Program-made: the position numbers and the translations under genes
Source of the DNA: Salibacterium halotolerans
Lineage (GTDB): Bacteria; Bacillota; Bacilli; Bacillales; Marinococcaceae
Assembly (NCBI RefSeq): GCF_900115625.1
Contig: NZ_FOXD01000001.1
Coordinates: 124,001-188,000, forward strand
Length of the DNA stretch: 64,000 nt
Direction of reading: 5' to 3'
The notes under the pieces: generated by a model
The model's database searches: none
Told to the model about the DNA's origin: nothing
What the model saw: the letters and a program-made list of their open reading frames with translations, nothing else
Part shown: positions 26,155 to 35,298 of the stretch, in pieces
Numbering within the stretch: the first letter of the stretch is position 1
Layout of the letters: each line of letters opens with the position of its first letter

Positions 26155-26227
26155 CTTGGTAGGAGATATTATGGTCGGGGCGGCGTAAAAGCCCGCCTTT
26201 CATCCAAAAACAGATCTGCCGGCTCCA

Positions 26228-26322
26228 CTTCCCTTCGCTGGTACTAACCAGAGCAGGTTCTAAGGGACCAAGGAATACAGCATTCCTTATCTCAGCTTTT
26301 TAAGCGCCCCTAGCGGCCTCTT
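26228..26322 (-). ncRNA. TPP (THI-element) riboswitch
   Basis: Read on the minus strand it contains the conserved parts in order: AGGGGCGCTT, CTGAGATAAGGAA, a short variable P3a hairpin, CCCTTAGAACCTGCTCTGG and the closing GCGAAGGGAAG. It lies upstream of tenA-ykoEDC and is followed by an attenuator, so TPP should switch the operon off. Confidence 0.96.
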
Positions 26323-26400
26323 TGTATGCGATTGCTTATAACGTATCATGCAGATGAATAATTGTCAAAATATTTTTGTGAAATAAGCAGGAGGACAGGC

Positions 26401-26526
26401 TTATTTCTTCTTCATCTGTTTTGCTTTATTTACAGCAGTGTTGGCCATCTGCTTTGCTTTTTCCCGGTTTTTTTCGTCTTTTAAATACTCTTTCGCGGTA
26501 CTGAAAAGTTTCTTTTTCAGGCTCAT
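26401..26526 (-). CDS. Small lysine-rich hypothetical protein (41 aa)
   Basis: Starts at an ATG preceded by AAAGGAG with 7-bp spacing. It is extremely basic and helical, beginning MSLKKKLFSTAKEYLKDEK and ending in QMKKK. No family is recognised. The heptad-like Lys/Ala/Leu spacing suggests a single amphipathic helix, possibly membrane- or nucleic-acid-associated. The strong ribosome site is the main argument for a real gene. Confidence 0.6.
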   Translation of the reverse strand: MSLKKKLFSTAKEYLKDEKNREKAKQMANTAVNKAKQMKKK

Positions 26527-26712
26527 CAGCATACTCCTTTCTATTATGAATACAGCTGTCACTCATTTTCCCCTGCTTAATGAAGCTTAAACGCAGAAAA
26601 ACAAAGACGTCTGTCAGGAATGGAACGTTTCTTTGAAAACCCAGCGGCCGATGGGATGAATCATGCTTGAATTTTCAGCGGCCGGGATAAAACGGCCTGG
26701 AGAAATGTATCC

Positions 26713-26982
26713 CTATTGAGAATGCTCCCAGCGCAGAAGTGCTCCAAAGCCGCACATCCGGCCGTAGGATGAAGCAGACACACCAACAGCAGTGGTGAGA
26801 AATAAATGAAAAGCTGTTACGATAAGAGAAGAAGGATTATTGGATAACGTCTGATCGTACTGCTGAAAGGCCATAAGCAGCGCGCCGACCACAGCAAAAA
26901 GAAAAATGATCAGAGGAAAAAGCTGCGAAGTTCCTTCTGAATGTGTCGTGTTGGTATAATCCCCTTTTGACAAAGCCTGCAC
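26713..26982 (-). CDS. Small membrane protein, hypothetical
   Basis: Up to 89 residues from a GTG at 26982. Two hydrophobic segments (about residues 22-40 and 53-70) are joined by a polar loop (QQYDQTLSNNPSS). No strong ribosome site precedes the GTG, and the start could be a little further inside. No family is recognised. It is divergent from aroD. Confidence 0.4.
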   Translation of the reverse strand: MQALSKGDYTNTTHSEGTSQLFPLIIFLFAVVGALLMAFQQYDQTLSNNPSSLIVTAFHLFLTTAVGVSASSYGRMCGFGALLRWEHSQ

Positions 26983-27102
26983 CTGCCATTCAACGTAGTA
27001 AATGTAGTATAATAATTTTATTATAGCTTATAACTCTTGAAAAATGTAACATATATCGATGATTTTTTAGAAAATGGAAGAAAAACAGTTCAGGAGGTCG
27101 AA

Positions 27103-27858
27103 ATGGGAGCGAAAGACATTCATACCAGAACCCGTACATTTTCACCGGGGCAGCCTTCTCTCTGCCTGCCGATGACAGCCGGAACAGAATCAGGACTTTT
27201 GGAGGAATTGGTTTCTGCACAGCAAAAAAAGCCGGACCTTCTGGAATGGAGGGCCGACTTTTTTGAAGACCTGTCCGATCCTGAACAGGTGGAACGTACT
27301 GCAGCGCGGATCCGGGGATCCTTGAAGGACGTTCCTCTTCTTTTTACCATCCGGTCTAAAGCGGAAGGCGGACAGAATACATCCCTCTCAGAAACTGATA
27401 AAATCGAGCTGTACCGCAGGTTGTGCAGTGGTGGATATGTGGATATGATAGATTATGAATGGCGGCAGGATCAGATGAAACGGCGGGACGTTCAAACAGT
27501 CTGCAGCGAACATGGTGTGATTTTCGTCGTTTCCTTTCATGATTTTTCTTCCACACCGCCTGAGGATGACATGTTGACTATCTTAAAAGACATGGAAAGC
27601 GCCGGTGCAGATGCCGCCAAGCTGGCCGTGATGCCTGAAACGATGGATGATGTTCTTTCTCTTTTGAAGGTAACACGGGCAGCCCAAAACCAACTGGACG
27701 TCCCTGTCATTACCATGTCGATGGGGAAAATGGGGGTTGTTTCAAGAATAGCCGGCTGGCAGTTCGGTTCGCTGTTCACGTTTGCGGCAGGATCCAGCAG
27801 TTCGGCGCCCGGCCAGATACCAATCGACGTCATGAGAGAGCTGGAAACGTATTTGTGA
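27103..27858 (+). CDS. aroD: 3-dehydroquinate dehydratase, type I
   Basis: Third step of the shikimate pathway. About 251 residues from the ATG at 27103, which follows AGGAGG at 6 bp; an upstream in-frame start lacks this. The Schiff-base Lys is in DAAKLAVMP, the catalytic His is in VVSFHDFSSTP, and the substrate-binding segment is LLEWRADFF. It is followed after 35 bp by aroK, a coherent shikimate-pathway pair. Confidence 0.94.
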   Translation: MGAKDIHTRTRTFSPGQPSLCLPMTAGTESGLLEELVSAQQKKPDLLEWRADFFEDLSDPEQVERTAARIRGSLKDVPLLFTIRSKAEGGQNTSLSETDKIELYRRLCSGGYVDMIDYEWRQDQMKRRDVQTVCSEHGVIFVVSFHDFSSTPPEDDMLTILKDMESAGADAAKLAVMPETMDDVLSLLKVTRAAQNQLDVPVITMSMGKMGVVSRIAGWQFGSLFTFAAGSSSSAPGQIPIDVMRELETYL

Positions 27859-27893
27859 TCAAGGTTAGATGATGATAGAAAGCGGGGAGGAAC

Positions 27894-28472
27894 ATGGAGC
27901 GGTTACCGGCTTTGCGGGAACGAAACATTGTATTGATTGGATTTATGGGATCAGGGAAATCCACGATCGGAAGCCTGTTGTCGAAAAAACTGTACAGGGA
28001 TTTTATTGATGTGGATACATATATTGAAGAACAGCAGGGGATGAGCATCCCGGATATTTTTCGTAAAAAAGGAGAAGAAACGTTCCGGGAGATTGAAAAG
28101 GAAGCAACGGTCCACCTCTCTGAAAAGGAACGGCTGAAAATTCTGGCTCTCGGCGGAGGGGCATACGGTCAGCCTGAAATAAGGGAAGTCTGTATGAAAT
28201 ACGGTATTGTAATTCTGTTGAACCTGAGCTGGGAAACATGGAAGGAACGTCTCCCTGATATCCAGGGAAACCGGCCTGTTCTGCAGAATAAAACGTTGGA
28301 AGAGATGGAAGCCCTGTTCTATGAACGAAAGCGAATTTATGCACTGAACACATTGCAGATTGATACGGATGGTAAAAGTGAAGAAGAAGCGGCTGATGAG
28401 ATTGTACATCTGCTTAAACTCGGCTGGGACTGGTATCCCACGCACATGCCGGATGAAAGGAGTTCCCGATGA
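27894..28472 (+). CDS. aroK: Shikimate kinase
   Basis: 192 residues with the P-loop GFMGSGKST, the shikimate-binding DVDTYIEEQ and FREIE, the ALGGGAYG segment, and the lid RLPDIQGNRPVLQ. It phosphorylates shikimate at O3 using ATP. GGGGAGG precedes the ATG. It is cotranscribed with aroD and followed by a terminator overlapping its 3' end. Confidence 0.93.
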   Translation: MERLPALRERNIVLIGFMGSGKSTIGSLLSKKLYRDFIDVDTYIEEQQGMSIPDIFRKKGEETFREIEKEATVHLSEKERLKILALGGGAYGQPEIREVCMKYGIVILLNLSWETWKERLPDIQGNRPVLQNKTLEEMEALFYERKRIYALNTLQIDTDGKSEEEAADEIVHLLKLGWDWYPTHMPDERSSR

Positions 28473-28488
28473 CAGGAGCTCTTTTTTT
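28456..28488 (+). terminator. Terminator of aroD-aroK
   Basis: AAAGGAGTTCC pairs with GGAGCTCTTT (one G-U), followed by T7. The left arm overlaps the last aroK codons. Confidence 0.7.
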
Positions 28489-28547
28489 TACAGGAAATTG
28501 ACGACTCGGTTGTCGTGGTATACGATAGAATTAACATAATAGAATAA

Positions 28548-28566
28548 TGTTTTATATTATAAAACA
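28548..28566. promoter_or_regulatory. Palindromic operator candidate of the KDG operon
   Basis: TGTTTTATATTATAAAACA is a near-perfect 19-bp palindrome ending 16 bp before the kdgK start, at the ribosome site. The IclR-type regulator encoded last in the operon is the natural candidate to bind it. Confidence 0.6.
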
Positions 28567-28581
28567 AGCGGAGGTGCCAAC

Positions 28582-29538
28582 ATGGATGTAGTTACGATAG
28601 GGGAGACAATGGCGCTGTTCACTCCGGACCAGAAGGGGCTTATGCGGTATGCTCCTTCCTATTCGAGAAAGTTCGGCGGAGCGGAATCAAACATGGCCAT
28701 AGGACTCTCAAGGCTTGGCCATCAGGCGGGTTGGATCAGCCGTGTCGGCGACGATGAACTTGGAAAAGCGATGCTTCATTTTATTCGCGGGGAAGGGGTG
28801 GACACCAGTCACGTGACGTACGACACCGAAGCCCCGACCGGTCTGTATTTTAAGGAATTCCGAAAAGCCGGGGATATCCGCGTGCAGTATTACCGGAAAG
28901 GGTCGGCGGCAAGTCGTTTGAGCACAGCTGATATCGATGAAAATTATATAAAACAGGCGGACTATTTACATATCAGCGGCATTACACCGGCACTCAGCAG
29001 CAGCTGTAGGAACATGCTGCCCGAAGCTGTGAAAACGGCTAAAGAACACGGTGTAACAGTTGTTTTTGATCCAAACCTGCGGCGCTCGTTGTGGAGCGAA
29101 GAGGAGGCACGCAGGACACTGCTTGAACTGGCTGCGCTGGCGGATATTGTTCTGCCGGGTATTGACGAAGGGGATTTTCTGTTTGGTACGAAGAATCCCG
29201 ATGAACTGGGACGTCTCTTTTTGCAGCAGGGAGCCGGTGACGTCGTGTTGAAGGCGGGAAGCAAAGGCACCTACCATTTCAACAAAAATGGATCGGCATT
29301 TATTCCGTCCTTTGATGTAGAAACGGTGGTCGATCCGGTGGGAGCGGGAGACGGATTCGCTGCCGGGTATCTTTCCGGCTTGATCGACGGACTTTCAGCT
29401 GAAAACGCTGTGCAGCGGGGCAATGCGGTCGGCGCGCTTGTCACCCAGGCGGAAGGTGATGTGGAAGGTCTGCCGGAACCCGAAGATGTCGATGCGCTGG
29501 TGAATAAAAACAGCGGCACAGAAGATGTGCGGCGCTAA
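28582..29538 (+). CDS. kdgK: 2-dehydro-3-deoxygluconate kinase (PfkB family)
   Basis: 318 residues. The PfkB signature is DPVGAGDGFAAGYL with the catalytic Asp, and the N-terminal motif is FGGAESNMAIGLSRLG. It phosphorylates KDG to KDPG for cleavage by the aldolase encoded next. The gene overlaps the longest possible aldolase frame but not its likely start (17-bp gap). First gene of a four-gene operon with a palindrome at its ribosome site. Confidence 0.93.
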   Translation: MDVVTIGETMALFTPDQKGLMRYAPSYSRKFGGAESNMAIGLSRLGHQAGWISRVGDDELGKAMLHFIRGEGVDTSHVTYDTEAPTGLYFKEFRKAGDIRVQYYRKGSAASRLSTADIDENYIKQADYLHISGITPALSSSCRNMLPEAVKTAKEHGVTVVFDPNLRRSLWSEEEARRTLLELAALADIVLPGIDEGDFLFGTKNPDELGRLFLQQGAGDVVLKAGSKGTYHFNKNGSAFIPSFDVETVVDPVGAGDGFAAGYLSGLIDGLSAENAVQRGNAVGALVTQAEGDVEGLPEPEDVDALVNKNSGTEDVRR

Positions 29539-29554
29539 GGAGGATATCAATAAT

Positions 29555-30193
29555 ATGACATCTATTCAGGATATTAAAGAAAACGGGATTGTGGCGATCA
29601 TCCGCGGAGCGGACCCGGACAATATTGAGGATATGGCGGAAGCGCTTCTGGAAGGCGGTGTGCGGACGCTTGAAATCACGATGGAAACGCCGAATGTACT
29701 GGCTGCGATTGAGAAGCTCCGCAAATCCTACGGGAATGAATTGATTACAGGAGCAGGCACCGTACTTGATCCCGAAACCGCACGTTCCGCCATTATGGCA
29801 GGAGCCCAGTTTATCTTTTCTCCTACCGTGAATCCGGAAACGATCCGGATGTCCAAGCGGTACGGCGTGGTCAGCATTCCGGGTGCCATGACGCCAACAG
29901 AAATTTTGACGGCTTTTGAGTACGGCGGAGACGTCATTAAAGTCTTTCCTGCCAATCAATTCGGCCCGTCTTACCTGAAAGACATTAAAGGACCGCTTCC
30001 TCAAATCCCGTTAATGCCGACCGGCGGTATTACAACGGATAACTTGAAAAGTTATATGGACCAGGGAGCTGTCGCCGCAGGTGTGGGCAGCGCGCTGGTT
30101 AATACGAAGAACCCCTGGAACAAAGAGGAAAAAGCCGCTCTCACCAAGCGGGCGCAGGCTTTCACGGAGGCATTTCATCAAGCCATGCAGTAA
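29555..30193 (+). CDS. kdgA: 2-dehydro-3-deoxy-phosphogluconate (KDPG) aldolase
   Basis: 212 residues from an ATG 10 bp after AAGGAGG. The class I aldolase Schiff-base Lys is in DVIKVFPAN, the catalytic Glu is in LEITMETPN, and the phosphate-binding TGGIT follows. It splits KDPG to pyruvate and glyceraldehyde-3-phosphate, completing hexuronate or Entner-Doudoroff breakdown with KdgK. A weak terminator follows, so downstream genes may be expressed at lower level. Confidence 0.94.
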   Translation: MTSIQDIKENGIVAIIRGADPDNIEDMAEALLEGGVRTLEITMETPNVLAAIEKLRKSYGNELITGAGTVLDPETARSAIMAGAQFIFSPTVNPETIRMSKRYGVVSIPGAMTPTEILTAFEYGGDVIKVFPANQFGPSYLKDIKGPLPQIPLMPTGGITTDNLKSYMDQGAVAAGVGSALVNTKNPWNKEEKAALTKRAQAFTEAFHQAMQ

Positions 30194-30205
30194 AAAAGTA
30201 TGTGC

Positions 30206-30248
30206 AGCAGGGCGTTTTTAAACAGGAGGACGCGCTGCTTTCTTTTTT
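30206..30248 (+). terminator. Terminator between kdgA and the permease
   Basis: AGCAGGGCGT pairs with ACGCGCTGCT (one mismatch), followed by TTCTTTTTT. It may be only partial, since the permease and regulator follow on the same strand. Confidence 0.6.
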
Positions 30249-30280
30249 GAACGATTCCAGCTGGTAAAGGAACGTCTGCT

Positions 30281-31627
30281 ATGATGTATATTGTATTATA
30301 CAGCGTACTGGTGGGATCTTACGCTGTTTCTCTTTTCACGGAAGCCGAGTGGCTGTCCTATCTGACAGGTCTGGCTGCGGCAGCGGCTGTCTTCGTTTCT
30401 TTTCCAAAAGCCGGACGTCTGTACAAAGGTACCGCCGCGGTCTTTCTTGTAACAGCACTTGCGGCCGCCTGGGCGGAAGGACTCCCTGTTCGTGAGTTTC
30501 CGTATTATATGACATCCATGGTCATGCTGATGATGGTATTTTATGTACTGCCGTTTATGAACAGTGTGATTGTTGTCGGTCGCTATGATCAGAAAGTCAA
30601 TAAACTGCTGAAAACAAACATCTCGCATCTCGGTCAGCTGTATCGGCGTGCAGCGGGGGTTTCTTTTTTAATCGGGACGTTTTTGAATATCGGCACCCTG
30701 CCGCTCGTTATTCATGTTCTGCGCCGTAACCTGCGTGAACAAAGCGCGAAGCTCTCCGCCCGATTTATCAGCTCGGCGATGCTGCGGGGCTATGCGCTCT
30801 GTCTCGTCTGGAGTCCGATGGAACTGCTCGTTGCCATATCGCTGGATATCACCGGAGCCGGCTACTTGGAGCTGCTACCGCTTCTGCTTCTTTTTGCCGG
30901 TGTGTTTTTGGTGATTACCTGGGTGAGCGGACGGAAGTATCGGCATATTCCGGCTTCCATTGAAATCGGTTCTGTGAACATGAACATGGTATATCGCAAA
31001 ATCGCGGAATTAACCTTTTTTCTCATCTTATTTATAACGTCCGTCGTCGTCTTGCAGCGGGTGATGCCGGTATCGTTTCTCGAAACGGTGGCGCTGGTCA
31101 TTGTTCCGTTTTCCTTCAGCTGGGCACTGGTGATTGGCAGAATCCGCTCGTTTCTTGTATATGCTTCGAAAAACTGGAAACACCGCACGGCTTCTATGCA
31201 GAATTACATTGTGCTGTTTTTATCGGTCGGTTTTTTTATCAGTGTGCTGGAACAAACGGTGTGGATGGATTGGCTGCAGTACCCGTTTTTATTTCTGGAA
31301 GATATGCCGGTTTTATTGTTTATGTCCATTCAGGTTATGTTTCTCGCGCTTGCGATGATCGGTTTTCATCCGATTGTGACGATCACGCTGGCCGGAGAGA
31401 TGCTGCAGCCGCTGCTTGGGGATATTGCGCCGGCCGGAGCAGCCGTTGTACTGATCACGTCTGGATTGTCCACGGTCATGGCGGGGCCATTTAACATTAC
31501 CGTCTCACTGACGGGTATGCTTCTTCACCAGAATCCGCACCGCATCTCGCTTTGGAACCTACCGGCTGCTTTACTCTTCAGCAGCGGAGGAACAGCGCTC
31601 GCGCTGCTCATTCAATACGTGTTGTAG
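30281..31627 (+). CDS. Polytopic membrane protein, probable transporter of the KDG cluster
   Basis: 448 residues with roughly 11-12 hydrophobic segments and no signal peptide. A cytoplasmic loop (YDQKVNKLLKTNISHLGQLYRR) and a glycine/serine-rich C-terminal half (GFHPIVTITLAGEML, LITSGLSTVMAGPFN) are vaguely reminiscent of ion-transporter-superfamily carriers. I do not recognise a specific family. Its place between kdgA and an IclR regulator suggests uptake of KDG, a hexuronate or an unsaturated oligouronide. AAAGGAA precedes the start. Confidence 0.7.
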   Translation: MMYIVLYSVLVGSYAVSLFTEAEWLSYLTGLAAAAAVFVSFPKAGRLYKGTAAVFLVTALAAAWAEGLPVREFPYYMTSMVMLMMVFYVLPFMNSVIVVGRYDQKVNKLLKTNISHLGQLYRRAAGVSFLIGTFLNIGTLPLVIHVLRRNLREQSAKLSARFISSAMLRGYALCLVWSPMELLVAISLDITGAGYLELLPLLLLFAGVFLVITWVSGRKYRHIPASIEIGSVNMNMVYRKIAELTFFLILFITSVVVLQRVMPVSFLETVALVIVPFSFSWALVIGRIRSFLVYASKNWKHRTASMQNYIVLFLSVGFFISVLEQTVWMDWLQYPFLFLEDMPVLLFMSIQVMFLALAMIGFHPIVTITLAGEMLQPLLGDIAPAGAAVVLITSGLSTVMAGPFNITVSLTGMLLHQNPHRISLWNLPAALLFSSGGTALALLIQYVL

Positions 31628-31642
31628 AAAGGAGGACGTGCG

Positions 31643-32401
31643 GTGCCGATTATTCAATCCGTCGACCGTGCCCTGCAGATTCTTGATTTATTTGATGACA
31701 ACGAAACGGAACTGAAAATCACCGATATCAGTGAACGGCTCCACCTTCATAAGAGCACCGTTCATTCGCTCTTAAAGACACTGGAAAAACATCAATATAT
31801 TGAGCAGACAGGAGAATCAGGCAAATACAGTCTCGGGATGAAACTGTTCGAACGGGGAAACTACGTGATCCGAAGCCGTGATATCCGCGCCACGGCCCGG
31901 GATTATCTGTATGAGCTTTCACAGAAGACGAACCAGACGGTGCACCTTGTCATCCAGGACGGACGGGAAGGGGTTTACATAGACAAAGTGGAAAGCACCT
32001 CGGCGACCATTTTATATTCCCGCATCGGCCGGCGCATCCCCCTGCACTGCAGCGGTGTCGGCAAAGTACTGGTTGCATTCCAGCCTGACGAAGAGATCAC
32101 TGCTTTTCTGAAGGACTATCATTTTGTCCGGCAGACCGAGCACACCATTACCGATGCCGCTTCATTCTGGGCAGAGATCCGAAAGGTGCGGGAGCAGGGC
32201 TATGCCGAAGACCGGGAAGAAAATGAACCCGGCGTACGCTGCGCTGCTGTACCGATCTATGACCATAACGGCCGGGTTGCCGCCGCTCTCAGCATTTCGA
32301 CTCTGATCGTACGAACGTCGGAAGAAGAAATGTCTCATTATATTGAACAGTTGAAAGAAACCGCCGCCGCTTTATCCAAAAAGCTGGGGTACGGGTTTTG
32401 A
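31643..32401 (+). CDS. IclR-family transcriptional regulator (KdgR-like)
   Basis: 252 residues: an N-terminal winged helix (ITDISERLHLHKSTVHSLLKTLEKHQYI), then an IclR effector domain (GKVLVAFQPDEEI, RCAAVPIYDHNGRVAAALSIS). The GTG start follows AAAGGAGG. It lies at the end of the KDG operon and likely represses it until KDG or a related sugar acid binds, through the palindrome before kdgK. A hairpin terminator follows. Confidence 0.9.
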   Translation: MPIIQSVDRALQILDLFDDNETELKITDISERLHLHKSTVHSLLKTLEKHQYIEQTGESGKYSLGMKLFERGNYVIRSRDIRATARDYLYELSQKTNQTVHLVIQDGREGVYIDKVESTSATILYSRIGRRIPLHCSGVGKVLVAFQPDEEITAFLKDYHFVRQTEHTITDAASFWAEIRKVREQGYAEDREENEPGVRCAAVPIYDHNGRVAAALSISTLIVRTSEEEMSHYIEQLKETAAALSKKLGYGF

Positions 32402-32438
32402 TAACATTTTCGAAAGGGAAATGTCTTCTATTACATAG

Positions 32439-32488
32439 TACTGGACACAATTCGATGAAGATGTGATCGAAGTGTCCAGTATTTTTAT
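32439..32488 (+). terminator. Terminator of the KDG operon
   Basis: ACTGGACAC plus CGAT pairs with ATCG plus GTGTCCAGT, followed by ATTTTTATT. The arms are the same TGGACAC word that recurs in other gaps. Confidence 0.75.
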
Positions 32489-32569
32489 TAACTGAACAAG
32501 TTAACGTGCGCACAGTTTAAAGTGTCCAGTAAATTTCTTTCATGGACATTTACAGCGGAGAACTGTCGG

Positions 32570-33490
32570 CTATCTATGTGGAGGTGAAACATAATACGAT
32601 CCTTTTCCCTTCCCGACACGCTGATAATGCGAAAGGAGGACGCGGCTGACGTTTTTTCTACTGCATCTGAGGCCGCACCAGTCATAGATAATACTGGTCG
32701 TCAACTTATCCTGCGGGAAAAGCAGTCTGAACTCTTCGATACTACGCTGGATACCGCTGCGGCGGGTTTCTTTATGCCCGCACGAGGAACAGGTCAATGT
32801 ATTTTTCCTTTCCTTCATCCATCCGGAACAAAAAGGACAGGACATTCCTTTGGTTAAAGAAGGATAGTCGTAATCCGGGAGACGTGTATAAGGAGACATA
32901 TCCCAATGCAGCGTCAACAGCTGTTCCGCAGCATGATGGTGCTGATCTGTGAGAGGGTAAGAGGGTTCCTGGTTCCATTTTTGGATAAAACGCTGAAGCT
33001 GGTTCGGGAGAAGTACTGGAAGTTCTGAAGAGGCATGGTAAAGAATGAAAAAAGGATGGGTGTAAGCGACAAGGGCTTGAATGGGAAGAGTCAGCGGTAG
33101 AGTTTGAAAGGTTTGCCGGAGAAACGCTTCGCTCCGCTGCAGTTGAAGCAATGGATCTTTCATTTCTTTTCCGTTCATGAGGTAAAGCCGGTTCTTATGA
33201 AGATAATACTCGCCTTCGTAATGTTTTACTTCAAACAGATAAGCCTGGTCATATGTCAGCACCAGCGTATCGATTTGGTAAAAACTGTGATGATGTTCGA
33301 TCAATAGATCATTCATAATGATGGTGTCGTGTTCAAGCTGAAGCAGCGATTGATTCAACGTCTGTTCTCCCTCAAACCCTTTCTCCAGGCTGACGTAATA
33401 CTGCCGTTGGCCGGGGGAGAAGTTCATTCGTCGGTGGAGAACGCGGAGACATTGAAGTTCATGGGACGGGGTGCAGGCTTTCCTTATCAT
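32570..33490 (-). CDS. NERD-domain protein with C-terminal zinc ribbon and helical domain
   Basis: 306 residues from an ATG behind AAGGAGGG. Residues about 38-150 form a NERD (nuclease-related) domain with the DTLVLTYDQAYLFEVKHYEG core, where Asp, Glu and Lys of the predicted nuclease site are retained. Residues about 215-240 carry a CPFC...CSSC zinc ribbon, followed by a basic helical end. NERD proteins are thought to act on DNA, but function is rarely shown. Clusters of TGGACA/TGTCCA words lie on both sides of the gene. Confidence 0.82.
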   Translation of the reverse strand: MIRKACTPSHELQCLRVLHRRMNFSPGQRQYYVSLEKGFEGEQTLNQSLLQLEHDTIIMNDLLIEHHHSFYQIDTLVLTYDQAYLFEVKHYEGEYYLHKNRLYLMNGKEMKDPLLQLQRSEAFLRQTFQTLPLTLPIQALVAYTHPFFILYHASSELPVLLPNQLQRFIQKWNQEPSYPLTDQHHHAAEQLLTLHWDMSPYTRLPDYDYPSLTKGMSCPFCSGWMKERKNTLTCSSCGHKETRRSGIQRSIEEFRLLFPQDKLTTSIIYDWCGLRCSRKNVSRVLLSHYQRVGKGKGSYYVSPPHR

Positions 33491-33544
33491 ATTTCCCTCC
33501 TTTTGATATCTTATATCTTACCAAACCTCCAGCATAATACAAGC

Positions 33545-33655
33545 TGTTTTTTTATGGACAGTTCAAGGGAGAAAATGTCCATAACCAAGAAATAAAGGAC
33601 ATTTCATGCTGTACAAACGCAGAAATGTCCAGAAAAAATGGGATAGGGACACTTT
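33545..33655. repeat. Cluster of alternating TGGACA/TGTCCA words upstream of the NERD gene
   Basis: TGGACA at 33555, TGTCC at 33576, AGGACA at 33596, TGTCC at 33626 and GGGACA at 33646, alternating in orientation with about 20-30 bp between them. It lies between the divergent promoters' side of the NERD gene and the 3' end of the BCCT gene. Confidence 0.55.
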
Positions 33656-33738
33656 ATGATATATCACTCCGTCAATTGGTTCGAAACAGAGGGTTATAGA
33701 CAATTCACCGCCTGATCTGTCCACAACATACCTGTTCC

Positions 33739-35298
33739 TCAGTCTTTATCTTCCCGGTATATAAAATATTTGCCTCCAAAGGTGTTCGGCATATCTTCCT
33801 TGATTGCCCGCGTAAACGAAATGACGAGCATGATCATAATGAAGATAAGCGGGAACCCACCTACGATACTGGCGGTCTGCAGGGTTTCGAGGCCGCCGAG
33901 ATACATGAGCACAAGAGACGGAGCGGCTAAGACAAATGCCCAGAACAGGCGGTTCCATCGTTCCGGCTCGTCGTCGATTTCTTTCTGGGTCACCGAGGCC
34001 AGGATGTAGGAGCCGGAGTCGAAGGTGGTGGACAGAAAGATGATGGCCAGGATCACGAAAATCGCGACAAACAGGGCGCTTCCGGGGAGCTGGGCGATCG
34101 TGCCGATGATTGCGGCCGGGGCACCTTCGTTGTTCAGCACGTCTACGACGGAGTACTGTCCGCTTAATTCAAGATACAGCCCGTAATTACCTAAAATCCC
34201 AAAGTACAGGGCGCAGCCGATCGTACCGTAGACGAGTGTTCCGACAATCATTTCCCGGATCGTGCGTCCGCGTGAAATCCGGGCGACAAACAAACCGACA
34301 AACGGTGCATAGACGAGCCACCAGGCCCAGTAAAAAACGGTCCAGCTCTCCGGAAATCCTGTTTCTTCAAAGCCATCCATACCGGCAAATGGTTCCGTCC
34401 ATAAACTCATTTTGAAAAAATTATCCGCGAGAGTGCCGATGCTGTTCACCATCGTATTTCCGAGAAATACCGTCGGTCCAATAATGAGGATAAATCCAAG
34501 GAGGACAAAGGACAGCCATAGATTGATGTTGCTGAGCCAGCGGATCCCCCGGCGAAGCCCGGTATAGGAACTGACGGCAAAAATGATCGTACAGAGCATG
34601 AGCACAATCGTGTTAACGACCATATTCGGTTCAATGCCGGTGAAATAGTTTACTCCTTCGGCAATCAGCGGCGTAGCCAATGCCATGGTTGTACCGGCGC
34701 CGCCGAGGAGTCCGAACATGAACAAAATATCGACGATGGTGCCAACAGGCCCGTCGGCATATTTTTTCAAAACCGGGCGGCAGGCCTCGCTGATTTTCAG
34801 AACCGGTCTTCTGCGCACGTAAAAGAAATAGGCGATCGGAAGCGCGGGCAGGCAGTAGATTGCCCACGCAATCGGTCCCCAGTGAAAAAGGCCGTACGTG
34901 GCAGCCCACGTAACAGCTTCCGCCGACTCCGGTTCAATGCCGAACGGCGGCCCCGTGAAATAGTACGCCCATTCAATCGTTCCCCAATACAGCACACTGG
35001 AACCGATCCCGGCAGCAAACAGCATGGCTGCCCAAGTCAGAGTATTAAATTCCGGTTTAACCCCGCGGCTTCCGAGAACGATTCGGCCGTATTGGCTGAA
35101 GGCTATGTATAATAAGAAAATAAACAATACCATGCCGATGACGAGATACAGGGCTCCAAGATTTTTGGAAACGAACGTATTCGCGGCATTCACGACGGCT
35201 GCTCCGAATTCGGGAATAATCACTAATGGAGCAGCAATAGCAATCAGCAGAAACAAAGCACCAAAAAACGTGGGCCAATCCATAATATTTCGGTTCAT
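33739..35298 (-). CDS. BCCT-family transporter (glycine betaine/choline/carnitine type)
   Basis: About 519 residues with 12 TM segments. The BCCT aromatic motif is WTVFYWAWWLVYAPFVGLFVARISRG, and the GxGxx region of TM3 is AAGIGSSVLYWGTIEW. The ATG at 35298 has GGGAGG at 8 bp and is preferred to one 13 codons upstream. BCCT carriers take up compatible solutes with Na+ or H+ for osmoprotection, consistent with a salt-tolerant host. The C-terminus is short, so the long osmosensory tail of BetP-like proteins is absent. Confidence 0.94.
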   Translation of the reverse strand: MNRNIMDWPTFFGALFLLIAIAAPLVIIPEFGAAVVNAANTFVSKNLGALYLVIGMVLFIFLLYIAFSQYGRIVLGSRGVKPEFNTLTWAAMLFAAGIGSSVLYWGTIEWAYYFTGPPFGIEPESAEAVTWAATYGLFHWGPIAWAIYCLPALPIAYFFYVRRRPVLKISEACRPVLKKYADGPVGTIVDILFMFGLLGGAGTTMALATPLIAEGVNYFTGIEPNMVVNTIVLMLCTIIFAVSSYTGLRRGIRWLSNINLWLSFVLLGFILIIGPTVFLGNTMVNSIGTLADNFFKMSLWTEPFAGMDGFEETGFPESWTVFYWAWWLVYAPFVGLFVARISRGRTIREMIVGTLVYGTIGCALYFGILGNYGLYLELSGQYSVVDVLNNEGAPAAIIGTIAQLPGSALFVAIFVILAIIFLSTTFDSGSYILASVTQKEIDDEPERWNRLFWAFVLAAPSLVLMYLGGLETLQTASIVGGFPLIFIMIMLVISFTRAIKEDMPNTFGGKYFIYREDKD

